NCBI GenBank assembly: GCA_009920665.1
Contig: RFZL01000014.1
Location: 1-51,787 of the forward strand
From: Alphaproteobacteria bacterium
GTDB lineage: Bacteria; Pseudomonadota; Alphaproteobacteria; Puniceispirillales; Puniceispirillaceae
Direction of reading: 5' to 3'
Length of the DNA: 51,787 nucleotides
The notes below the pieces were generated by a model. That model was not told the origin of the DNA, did not search any database, and was given only the letters and a program-made list of their open reading frames with translations. Positions 35,648-43,427 of the stretch are shown here, piece after piece. Within the stretch, counting starts at the first letter, position 1, and every line of letters starts with the position of its first letter. The position numbers and the translations under genes were made by a program.

Positions 35648-36694
35648 TCACTCATTCGCCGGAAAAACAAAGGCCTGCGCCGTATCGACGGTTATCCTTA
35701 CCGGGCTGCCTGTCTGGAGCGAATTCAACCCCGGTACGCGAGCGTGGAAATGCAATTCCTCGGTGCCGGCGGGAACCGACAGGTGGATCAGCGAGGCCCG
35801 GCCGAGAAGCCTGGCCTCCATGACAAAAGCATTGGCTTCCGCCTCCGACCCGTTCGGTTCGATATTCAGCGCCTCATGCCGGATGACGATGCTTGCCGGA
35901 TCACCTTCCTGCATTGACTCAGGCGCAGAAAAATTACCAAGAACAGTTTTGATACAACCATTTGACACGTGACCTTCAAGTCGGTTTACCTCACCGAAGA
36001 ACTCCGCAACAAAGGCACTGTTCGGCTGGCAATAGAGATTCACCGGGCGGCCTGTCTGCTGCACCTCGCCTTCGCGCATGACGATGATGTTGTCCGACAT
36101 GAACATGGCTTCCTCGGCATCATGTGTCACCATCAGCGCCGCCGTTCCGGCAGCCTTCAACACATGCAGCATCTGGTCGCGGATGCGCTCGCGCAGCCGG
36201 CTGTCCAGCCCGGCATAGGGCTCATCCAGCAGGATCACCGAAGGTCGCGGGGCCAGCGCCCGCGCGAGAGCCACCCTTTGCTGTTGCCCGCCCGACAACT
36301 CATGCGGATAGGAATCGGCAACAGCTTCGATGTTTGCCTCGGCCAGAACATCAAGCCCGCGCCGTGTTGCTTCGCTGCCCCGGTGGCGCAGGCCGAACAG
36401 AACATTCTCGAGAACTGTCAGATGTGGGAACAGCGCATAATCCTGAAACATATATCCGACGCCACGCGTCTCGGGCGGCACCACCTGCCCGGGGTCGGAC
36501 ACAAGCCGGTCATCGAGCAAGATTTCACCGGATTTCGGCCGTTCAAGCCCGGCCGCCAGCCGTAGCAGCGTTGTCTTGCCACAACCTGACGGGCCAAGAA
36601 GCGTCACAACCTCGCCGGCATTCACCACAAAGCTGACATCCTTGACCGAAGTCTTGCCATTATAGGCATGCGAAATATGGCGGAACTCAAGCAT
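35648..36694 (-). CDS. Orphan ABC transporter ATP-binding protein (FbpC/PotA-like)
   Basis: ABC ATPase with Walker A GPSGCGKT at 34-41, signature LSGGQQQRVALARALA, Walker B VILLDEPYAGLD, and H-loop VTHDAEEA. A C-terminal TOBE-type domain (about 240-348) places it with the iron(III)/polyamine/molybdate importers (CUT1-FbpC group). No permease or binding protein is nearby. ATG 36694 is used: GAAGG lies 8 nt upstream and homology starts at once. The frame opens 14 codons earlier. It overlaps the scpB stop by 8 nt, so it is coupled to scpB. The substrate cannot be told from sequence. Confidence 0.88.
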   Translation of the reverse strand: MLEFRHISHAYNGKTSVKDVSFVVNAGEVVTLLGPSGCGKTTLLRLAAGLERPKSGEILLDDRLVSDPGQVVPPETRGVGYMFQDYALFPHLTVLENVLFGLRHRGSEATRRGLDVLAEANIEAVADSYPHELSGGQQQRVALARALAPRPSVILLDEPYAGLDSRLRERIRDQMLHVLKAAGTAALMVTHDAEEAMFMSDNIIVMREGEVQQTGRPVNLYCQPNSAFVAEFFGEVNRLEGHVSNGCIKTVLGNFSAPESMQEGDPASIVIRHEALNIEPNGSEAEANAFVMEARLLGRASLIHLSVPAGTEELHFHARVPGLNSLQTGSPVRITVDTAQAFVFPANE

Positions 36695-37379
36695 CGATAT
36701 GGCCTTCCCCGTCCTCCTCAACCGCAAGCCCAGCATCGATCATCGCCTCTTCGAGCAGGTCCGGCCCCTCCTCGTCGATCATCTCTTCATCCTCGTCATC
36801 ACCAACCGACACCGCATCGACAAGACCGCCGATTACCTGCCCCTTGCGCAACAGGCCAGCCGCCTTGAGATCATCGAGCCCGGGCAAATCAGACAGGGTC
36901 TCAAGGCCGAAATGATCAAGAAAGGCCGGGCTGGTGCCCCAGGTCAGAGGCCGGCCCGGCGTGCGCCGGCGACCACGCGGCTTGATCCAGCCAAGCTCCA
37001 GCAGAATATCGATGGTGCCACGTGACAGGCTGATACCGCGAATCTCCTCGATTTCCGCACGGGTGATCGGCTGATGATAGGCGACGATCGCCAGAACCTC
37101 GAGGGCGGCTCGCGACAATGGCCTTTCAACCTGACGGTGGGTATTCAGTCGCTCGGCGATCTCGGCGCGTGTCCTGAAGGCGAAGGCATCGCCAATACGG
37201 CAGAACTCGATACCGCTGGTCGCATCAAACCGGGCCTCGATCAGCGGCAGAATGGAGTCAAGCTCGATGCCATCGGGAAGCTGTGCCTGAAGCTCGCTGC
37301 CACGAACCGGCTTCGGCGCCGCGAAAATGACCGCTTCGATGGTGGCGGCCCACCGGGTAAGCGAAGTCTCGCCTGTCAT
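36687..37379 (-). CDS. scpB: Segregation and condensation protein B
   Basis: Winged-helix partner of ScpA that regulates the SMC complex for chromosome organisation. Two winged-helix modules are visible: EAVIFAAPKPVRGSELQ at about 14-30, and LSRAALEVLAIVAYHQPITRAEIEEIRGIS further on, which is the diagnostic ScpB stretch. The C-terminus carries a long acidic tail. At 230 aa it has normal length. Its ATG overlaps the scpA stop (ATGA), and its end overlaps the ABC ATPase start. Confidence 0.95.
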   Translation of the reverse strand: MTGETSLTRWAATIEAVIFAAPKPVRGSELQAQLPDGIELDSILPLIEARFDATSGIEFCRIGDAFAFRTRAEIAERLNTHRQVERPLSRAALEVLAIVAYHQPITRAEIEEIRGISLSRGTIDILLELGWIKPRGRRRTPGRPLTWGTSPAFLDHFGLETLSDLPGLDDLKAAGLLRKGQVIGGLVDAVSVGDDEDEEMIDEEGPDLLEEAMIDAGLAVEEDGEGHIDA

Positions 37380-38173
37380 GCTTGATCCCTTGATCTGAGA
37401 AAAAGAGGTGCGAACCGGCTGTCCTGACGCAAACGTACCATGCCTTCGCGCGCCAGTTCCAGCGAGGCGACGAAATGCGATGCCGTTGCCGAGCGGCGGT
37501 CAAGGTCGGTTTTCAGATTGGGCGGCAGAAAGGTTTCAAGCACCGTCCATTCAGGCACCCCGCCAATGAGCGAACGCAGCCGGTTTGTCGCCTCCTCGAC
37601 CGAGAAGAGCCGCGTCGCGGCAATGGTCAGGGTGCGGTTCTCGACCCCCGACTGGATCGACCCGTAACAGGCCAGCAAATCGTAAAGCGTCGCCGTCCAG
37701 ACCGGTTCGGTCACGCTTTCGAACGTTTCCGGTTCACCGCGGGCAAAACGCTGTTGGCCAAGTCGTGGCAATGAGATCAGTCTTTTTGATGCCTGCTGCA
37801 TCGATTCGAGGCGCAGCAGCTGATATTTCAGCGCATCGGTCATGTCGATGACTTCTTCGGCCTGCTCGGGCTCCGGTTCGGGGAGGAGGAGCCGCGATTT
37901 CAGATAGGCAAGCCAGGCCGCCATCACCAGATAATCGGCGGCGACTTCAAGATCGAGACGCCGCACCGTGTCGATATAGCTGAGATATTGTTCAGCCAGT
38001 GGTAGAATGGCAATTCGTGACAGATCGACCTTTTGCTCGCGGGCGAGCGACAGCAGCAGGTCGATAGGCCCCTCAAATCCGTCAAGATTGACGAATAGTG
38101 ACAGCTGCTCGGGTACCGTGCGCGGCGGCTGCCCCTCGTCAAACGGCTCGGCTGTGGTGTTGTTTTCAGTCAT
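37376..38173 (-). CDS. scpA: Segregation and condensation protein A
   Basis: Kleisin subunit that bridges SMC heads. The N-terminal FEGPIDLLLSLAREQKVDLS is the ScpA hallmark, followed by ILPLAEQYLSYI and YLVMAAWLAYLKSRLLLP. The C-terminal winged helix (about 195-265) binds the other SMC head. ATG 38173 is used (MTENNTTAEPF); the open frame continues to a TTG at 38215 that overlaps the previous gene. In many alphaproteobacteria nagZ separates this gene from the SPOR gene; here only 22 nt lie between them. Confidence 0.94.
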   Translation of the reverse strand: MTENNTTAEPFDEGQPPRTVPEQLSLFVNLDGFEGPIDLLLSLAREQKVDLSRIAILPLAEQYLSYIDTVRRLDLEVAADYLVMAAWLAYLKSRLLLPEPEPEQAEEVIDMTDALKYQLLRLESMQQASKRLISLPRLGQQRFARGEPETFESVTEPVWTATLYDLLACYGSIQSGVENRTLTIAATRLFSVEEATNRLRSLIGGVPEWTVLETFLPPNLKTDLDRRSATASHFVASLELAREGMVRLRQDSRFAPLFLRSRDQA

Positions 38174-38195
38174 GCTGGCAGAATGTCCGCATTGA

Positions 38196-39128
38196 TCATG
38201 ATGACCGGCTGTCAAACTTGCGAAGGATACAGTCCTGACCTGCCCGTTTCAGCGCCGCACAGAGGGTATCGGCACTCGCCCGTTCAAGCGGTTCGGTGAC
38301 CACGCGCCAGAAAACACCGTTCTCTCCGGCATCAACCTTCATTGTGCCAAGCTCGATCGCGCCAAGGCGTGACTGGTGCTTGCCGCCCAACATGGCCGCC
38401 TGTTCGCGGGCCGTATCAGCATTCCGAAAGGCGGCAAGCTGCACGAGATAAAGCGGCACATCACCTTCGACTTTCGGTCCCTTTGCGCGCGCCGGAACGT
38501 CGGGCTTTGATTGCGGCATGGTTTGCGGCGATGCCGGCGAAGCCTCATCAGTGTCTGCGGGTGAAGGCGTTACCGACGCCGTGATGTTGTCACTCTCACT
38601 CTTTCTGGCAGCCATCCCGGATGCTTCGCTGCCTGCCTCGCCTCCAGTGGTGCCGTCGTCGGTGACAATATTGGCAGCAGCCGTGTCAGGTGCCGGTCTG
38701 GACGCGGCAGCCAGGTTGTCAGCCTTCACAGCATCATCTGTGGCGATGTCGGTGGCATCGGCCTGTTCAACCGGCGCTGGCGCCGGTGCCATGACAATAT
38801 CCTTATCCGATGTTTCAGGCAGCGGCGGCATTTCCGGCACATCTGCCGGTGGTTGCAGGATTTCAACATCGCTATCCCGGTCATCACCGCCGCCAAGCAT
38901 GCCCATCAAAGTGCTGTCAGTATGCGAGATTTTGGCACCGCCCGGATCTTTGGGCTTTTCGCGGAAAGGCCCGGGCTCGGCCTTGATCAGCGCGACATCC
39001 GAGGACGGCGTGACAAGCATCGGTTGCAGGATGATTACGGCAGCAGCAATGCCGCCAATGGCAAGCACTCCAAAAAGCAGCGTCTTCAGCCAGATACCGC
39101 CGCCTTTGTCTGCCCGACTACGTGCCAT
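38196..39128 (-). CDS. SPOR-domain membrane protein
   Basis: Bitopic inner-membrane protein. A short cytoplasmic basic head (MARSRADKG) is followed by one membrane helix at about 13-33. A long Pro/Ala/Asp/Thr-rich periplasmic linker comes next, then a C-terminal SPOR domain at about 228-305 starting YLVQLAAFRNADTAREQA. The SPOR domain should bind septal glycan strands lacking stem peptides, so the protein probably acts in division. It lies between argS and scpA, its standard alphaproteobacterial position. It starts 5 nt after the argS stop. Confidence 0.9.
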   Translation of the reverse strand: MARSRADKGGGIWLKTLLFGVLAIGGIAAAVIILQPMLVTPSSDVALIKAEPGPFREKPKDPGGAKISHTDSTLMGMLGGGDDRDSDVEILQPPADVPEMPPLPETSDKDIVMAPAPAPVEQADATDIATDDAVKADNLAAASRPAPDTAAANIVTDDGTTGGEAGSEASGMAARKSESDNITASVTPSPADTDEASPASPQTMPQSKPDVPARAKGPKVEGDVPLYLVQLAAFRNADTAREQAAMLGGKHQSRLGAIELGTMKVDAGENGVFWRVVTEPLERASADTLCAALKRAGQDCILRKFDSRSS

Positions 39129-39133
39129 ACGCC

Positions 39134-40867
39134 TTACATCTCCTCCCGTGCGTCGATCGCCAGAACGTCAAACCCCGATCTAATCACCAATGAAGTTGCC
39201 TTGACAAGGCGCAGCCGCGCCGCGGTCAGTTCAGGAGCATCTTCACGAATGAAACGAAGCGCCGGTGTCTCGCGCCCGGCTGTCCACAATGCGTGAAAAG
39301 CGGCGGCCAGATCCATCAGGTAAAAGGCAATACGGTGCGGTTCATGTGCGCGCGCGGCAGATACCACCTGACGCGGCCAGCTTGCCAGCTGGCGGATCAC
39401 CGCCATCTCGGCCGGGTCGCTCAGCAGGTCGAGTGACACCGCGCTGCAGATGCCCTCATCGCCAGTCTGGCGAAGCACCGAACAGGCGCGGGCATGCGCG
39501 TATTGCACATAGAACACCGGGTTGTCACGCGATTGTTCGGTCACCCGCGCATAGTCGAAATCAAGTGTCTGTTCACTGCGGCGGGTCAGCATGATGAACC
39601 GAATTACATCGGCCCCGACGGCGTCAATGACATCGCGGACGGTAACGAAATTACCGGCCCGCTTGGACATCTTCACCGGCTTGCCGTCAGCCATCAGATT
39701 GACAAGCTGACACAGCTGGATATCGAGCTGCCCCTTCTGTCCCGACAGGGCCTCGACCGCCGCCATCATGCGCTTGACATAACCGCCATGGTCAACGCCG
39801 AAAATATTGATCAGTGGCCCGCCGGTCCGGTCCAGCTTGTCCATGTGATAGGCGACGTCAGAGGCAAAATATGTCCAGCTTCCGTCGGATTTCTGAAGCG
39901 GCCGGTCTGTATCGTCACCAAAGGCAGAGGCGCGAAACAACAATTGCTCGCGTGGCTCCCAATCCTCCGGCTCCTTGCCCTTTGGCGGCTCGAGAATGCC
40001 GCGATAGACATGGCCGGCGCCCTCGAGCCGGTCAATCGCTGTCTGCACGGCGCCGCTGTCGACAAGCGCACGTTCCGAGGAGAATCTGTCCATTTCTATG
40101 CCAAGAGCCAAAAGGTCCTCGCGGATGCCGGCCATCATGGCATCAATGGTGAAAGAGCGAACCGGCGCGAGCCATTCCGCCTCGTCCTTGTCAAGGAACC
40201 GGTCACCAAATTTGGTCGCCAGCGCCGTCCCGACCTCGATCAGATAGGCACCGGGATAGAGACCGGGTGGAATCTCGCCGATATCGCGACCCCGCACCTC
40301 GCAATATCGCAGATAGGCCGAGCGCGCCAGGACATCGACCTGCGCCCCGGCGTCATTGATGTAATATTCGCGGGTGACCTTCCAGCCGCAGAAATCCAGC
40401 AATCCGGCCATGGCATCGCCAAGTACCGCGCCGCGGGCATGCGCCGCGTGCAGCGGCCCGGTCGGGTTTGCCGAGACATATTCGACATTGACCGGCATGC
40501 CCGCCCCGCTGTCATTGCGGCCATAATCAGTGCCGGCGGCGATGATGGCGTCGATTTCCCGTGCCCATAACCCTGCCTCGACCCGCAGATTGAGAAACCC
40601 CGGACCGGCAATCTCGACCGCGGTCACCCCGTCAATCCCGGCCAGCGCCGGCACCAGCATTTCCGCGAGGTCGCGGGGCTTCATGCCAGCCTGCTTGGCC
40701 AGCACCATCGCCGCATTGCAGGCAAGATCGCCATGTGAGGGGTCACGCGGCAGTTCAAAGACAACGCGGCCTGTATCAAGGTCCGGGGCCAGGGATCCGG
40801 CCGACTGCAACGAAGCGAGGATCGTCTCGAATTCAGCCTCGAATAGGGAAAATATATTCATTCTCAT
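39134..40867 (-). CDS. argS: Arginyl-tRNA synthetase
   Basis: Class I synthetase that charges tRNA-Arg. The N-terminal Add-1 domain covers about 1-110. The HIGH signature reads HAAH at 140-143 (SANPTGPLHAAHARG), an Ala in place of the usual Gly. The KMSKS loop is KMSKR (VKMSKRAGNFVTVRD), and the YVQYAHAR motif starts the anticodon-binding domain. At 577 aa it has normal length. It is co-transcribed with the SPOR gene; it follows dgt by 13 nt. Confidence 0.96.
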   Translation of the reverse strand: MRMNIFSLFEAEFETILASLQSAGSLAPDLDTGRVVFELPRDPSHGDLACNAAMVLAKQAGMKPRDLAEMLVPALAGIDGVTAVEIAGPGFLNLRVEAGLWAREIDAIIAAGTDYGRNDSGAGMPVNVEYVSANPTGPLHAAHARGAVLGDAMAGLLDFCGWKVTREYYINDAGAQVDVLARSAYLRYCEVRGRDIGEIPPGLYPGAYLIEVGTALATKFGDRFLDKDEAEWLAPVRSFTIDAMMAGIREDLLALGIEMDRFSSERALVDSGAVQTAIDRLEGAGHVYRGILEPPKGKEPEDWEPREQLLFRASAFGDDTDRPLQKSDGSWTYFASDVAYHMDKLDRTGGPLINIFGVDHGGYVKRMMAAVEALSGQKGQLDIQLCQLVNLMADGKPVKMSKRAGNFVTVRDVIDAVGADVIRFIMLTRRSEQTLDFDYARVTEQSRDNPVFYVQYAHARACSVLRQTGDEGICSAVSLDLLSDPAEMAVIRQLASWPRQVVSAARAHEPHRIAFYLMDLAAAFHALWTAGRETPALRFIREDAPELTAARLRLVKATSLVIRSGFDVLAIDAREEM

Positions 40868-40880
40868 CTCAGAATAGGGC

Positions 40881-42080
40881 TTATCTCAGAATGGGGCCAG
40901 GTTCGAAGAGACGCTCATGTTCCAGAATGGCATAGCGGTCGGTCATCGATGCGATGTAGTCTGCAATGATCCGTGCACGCGCACGTTCCGGCAGTAACTC
41001 GATACCGGTTTCACCGCTGGATTGCCACTCGTCCGGCAGGGTGTTGGTCTCGGACATAAACAAATTGAACAACTCTGTCACCACCCGTTTCGCCTTGCTG
41101 GTCATGCGATTGACCTTGTAGTGCCGCCACATGTTGGTGAACAGAAACCCGCGAATGGTCTCCAGATCGCCAGCCATGTCGCCGCTGAAGGCAATCACGG
41201 CATGACCCGCCTGCCTTATGTCATCGGCACTGGATGCGGAAAGAGCCTTGATATTCTGCGAAGACTGATCCAGAAGGTCCTGAACAAAAACGGAAATAAG
41301 CCGTCTTACCAGCTCATGCGCGAGGCGCGAGAGCGGCAGTTTACCATGCCTTGCATCAATGTCCCGCAGAATGCTGTCGACCTGGGGCAGATCACAGATG
41401 GCGTCGATATCAAACAGGCCGGCGCGCAGCGCGTCATCAAAATCATGCGACAGATAAGCAATGTCATCGGCGAGGTTGGCAAGCTGGGCTTCCGCCGAGG
41501 GATAATGGCCAAGTTCAAGGCCGAACCGCGAATCAAGATCGGCAATCGCCGGGCGGACCTCCTCGCTCTCGCTCATCGGGCCGTTGTGTTTCACCACACC
41601 TTCCAGCGTTTCCCACGTCAAATTGAGTCCGTCAAAACCTGCATAGCGATGTTCAAGGCTGGTCACCACCCGCACTGTCTGCTCATTATGGTCGAACCCG
41701 CCGTGCGGGTGCATGGCCCGGCCAAGCGCGTCCTCTCCGGCATGGCCAAAGGGCGTGTGTCCAAGATCATGCGCCAGTGATACGGCCTCGGCGAGATCAT
41801 CATTCAGCCGCAACGCCCGCGCCATCGACCTTGCGATCTGCGCCACCTCGATGGAATGCGTCATGCGGGTGCGGAAATAATCCCCCTCATGATAGACAAA
41901 AACCTGGGTCTTGTGTTTCAGCTTGCGAAAAGCGCCAGAATGCAGGATGCGGTCACGGTCCCTCTGGAACGGTGTTCGCGCCGCAAGACCGGACGGTGCG
42001 GCGGTGCCTTCATCGGGTTCCCGGTGCAGGCGTCCGCGGCTTGCCGGCCCATGACAGGCATAGGCGGCCAGATCGCGCAT
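40881..42080 (-). CDS. dgt: Deoxyguanosinetriphosphate triphosphohydrolase-like protein
   Basis: HD-domain dNTPase that hydrolyses dNTPs to deoxynucleosides and triphosphate. The QRDRDRILHSGAFRKLKHKTQV stretch is diagnostic, and the HD site is visible with His75 (TRMTHSIEVAQ) and His104-Asp105 (LAHDLGHTPFGH). I used ATG 42080 (MRDLAAYAC), where family homology starts, giving 399 aa. The frame is open to an ATG at 42230, which would add 50 residues without homology. It is the first gene of the long minus-strand run, divergent from the erpA-like gene. Confidence 0.92.
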   Translation of the reverse strand: MRDLAAYACHGPASRGRLHREPDEGTAAPSGLAARTPFQRDRDRILHSGAFRKLKHKTQVFVYHEGDYFRTRMTHSIEVAQIARSMARALRLNDDLAEAVSLAHDLGHTPFGHAGEDALGRAMHPHGGFDHNEQTVRVVTSLEHRYAGFDGLNLTWETLEGVVKHNGPMSESEEVRPAIADLDSRFGLELGHYPSAEAQLANLADDIAYLSHDFDDALRAGLFDIDAICDLPQVDSILRDIDARHGKLPLSRLAHELVRRLISVFVQDLLDQSSQNIKALSASSADDIRQAGHAVIAFSGDMAGDLETIRGFLFTNMWRHYKVNRMTSKAKRVVTELFNLFMSETNTLPDEWQSSGETGIELLPERARARIIADYIASMTDRYAILEHERLFEPGPILR

Positions 42081-42284
42081 TTCATATCCCAGGGATGTGG
42101 AGTCTGACGACACGATGGCCTGATCCGGATGCTGGCTGAAATCAAGTGACAATGTAGGCGCGGCGCTCGGTATACTCAATCGGAAAGCGTGCCGACCTAA
42201 AGCACCACCGCCGCTTGATTTGACCGCCATGTCACTTCATATTGAAAGGGTAACAGGTGCCCCGCAATCCCGCATGGAGATCCC

Positions 42285-42644
42285 ATGGATACGACACTGG
42301 CCACAGTCGACACCCTGCCCGGCTTTTTCGGGTTGAGCGAGTCCGCCGCCAAGCGAATCCGGTCCATGCTGTCCGGCGAGCCTGATGGCAGTTTCTTCCG
42401 TGTCGCGGTAAATGGCGGCGGCTGTTCCGGTTTCCAGTATGAATTCAGCATTGACACCGCGCGGCAGGATGACGACAGGGTTTTCGTCAGCCATGACGTC
42501 GAGGTGGTGATCGACGAGATGTCGCTTGAGCTTGTCGATAAAGCCGAACTGGATTACGTGCAGGATCTCATGGGGTCGTATTTTTCTGTCAGCAACCCGA
42601 ACGCGACGGCATCCTGCGGTTGCGGCACGTCCTTCTCCGTCTGA
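42285..42644 (+). CDS. erpA: A-type iron-sulfur carrier protein (ErpA/IscA family)
   Basis: Binds and hands over Fe-S clusters to apoproteins. The three conserved cysteines are present: Cys47 in NGGGCSGFQY, and Cys111 and Cys113 in the C-terminal CGCG. The YEFSID and SMLSGEP segments match ErpA/IscA. At 119 aa it has normal length. It is outside any isc or suf cluster, and in alphaproteobacteria the lone dgt-linked gene is usually called erpA, so the symbol rests on context. SD GGAGA lies 5 nt before the ATG. Confidence 0.92.
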   Translation: MDTTLATVDTLPGFFGLSESAAKRIRSMLSGEPDGSFFRVAVNGGGCSGFQYEFSIDTARQDDDRVFVSHDVEVVIDEMSLELVDKAELDYVQDLMGSYFSVSNPNATASCGCGTSFSV

Positions 42645-42647
42645 TCC

Positions 42648-43418
42648 ATGCGGATTGCCAGCTGGAACGTCAATTCGGCCAAGGCACGTCAGAATCATAT
42701 CATTGATTACCTGTCGTCAGATGCCTGCGATGTATTGCTGATCCAGGAAACCAAGACGCAGGACCCAAATTTCCCGGTCGATCTCTACACCGAGATTGGC
42801 TGGAACGTCGCCTTTCACGGTCAGAAAAGCTATAACGGCGTCGCCATCGCCGCCCGCGCCAAGCTAATGGATGTTGTCTGCGGTCTGCCGGGGGATGATT
42901 CTGACGAGCAGGCCCGCTACATGGAGGCCACCGTCGAAGGTGTGCGCGTCGCGACAATCTACCTGCCGAACGGCAACCCGGCGCCGGGCCCGAAATTCGA
43001 CTACAAGATTGCCTGGATGGACCGGCTGCGGGATCGCGCTGCCGCTCTGCTGGAAAGTGAAATGCCGGTCGTTCTTGGTGGCGACTTCAATGTCATTCCG
43101 CAGGATATCGATTGTTACGACCCGGCCGGATGGGAAGGCGATGCGCTGACCCGCGATGAAAGCCGCGCCGCTTTCTTCCGCATCTGTCATGACGGCTATA
43201 TCGATGCCATCAGGTCCTGCCATCCGCAGGAGGTCAGATACAGCTACTGGGACTATCAGGCCGGTGCCTGGCAGAAGGACAATGGCGTGCGGATCGACCA
43301 TCTGCTGCTGTCACCGGAAGCCGCCGACAGGCTGGTTTCATCGGATGTCGACAAGAGGCCGCGCGGCCTTGAAAAGCCGTCGGACCATACACCTGTAAGG
43401 GTGGAGCTTCGTGACTGA
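42648..43418 (+). CDS. xth: Exodeoxyribonuclease III
   Basis: AP endonuclease and 3'-5' exonuclease of base excision repair. The EEP fold motifs are present: IASWNVNSAKAR at the start, IQETKTQD with the metal-binding Glu, YNGVAI, VLGGDFNVIPQDIDC, and the final SDHTPV. At 256 aa it has normal length. It starts 3 nt after the erpA-like stop. A stem ACCGCC/GGCGGT (43418-43441) lies at the convergent junction with the dehydratase gene but has no U-tract. Confidence 0.95.
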   Translation: MRIASWNVNSAKARQNHIIDYLSSDACDVLLIQETKTQDPNFPVDLYTEIGWNVAFHGQKSYNGVAIAARAKLMDVVCGLPGDDSDEQARYMEATVEGVRVATIYLPNGNPAPGPKFDYKIAWMDRLRDRAAALLESEMPVVLGGDFNVIPQDIDCYDPAGWEGDALTRDESRAAFFRICHDGYIDAIRSCHPQEVRYSYWDYQAGAWQKDNGVRIDHLLLSPEAADRLVSSDVDKRPRGLEKPSDHTPVRVELRD

Positions 43419-43427
43419 CCGCCGCGC

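Noticed and set aside
39494-40570. Long open frame (358 aa) antisense to argS
   Set aside because: It lies wholly opposite argS, has no SD, and is a by-product of G+C-rich codon bias. The same applies to long frames opposite dacC, gyrA, trmFO, the LysM gene, valS and others.
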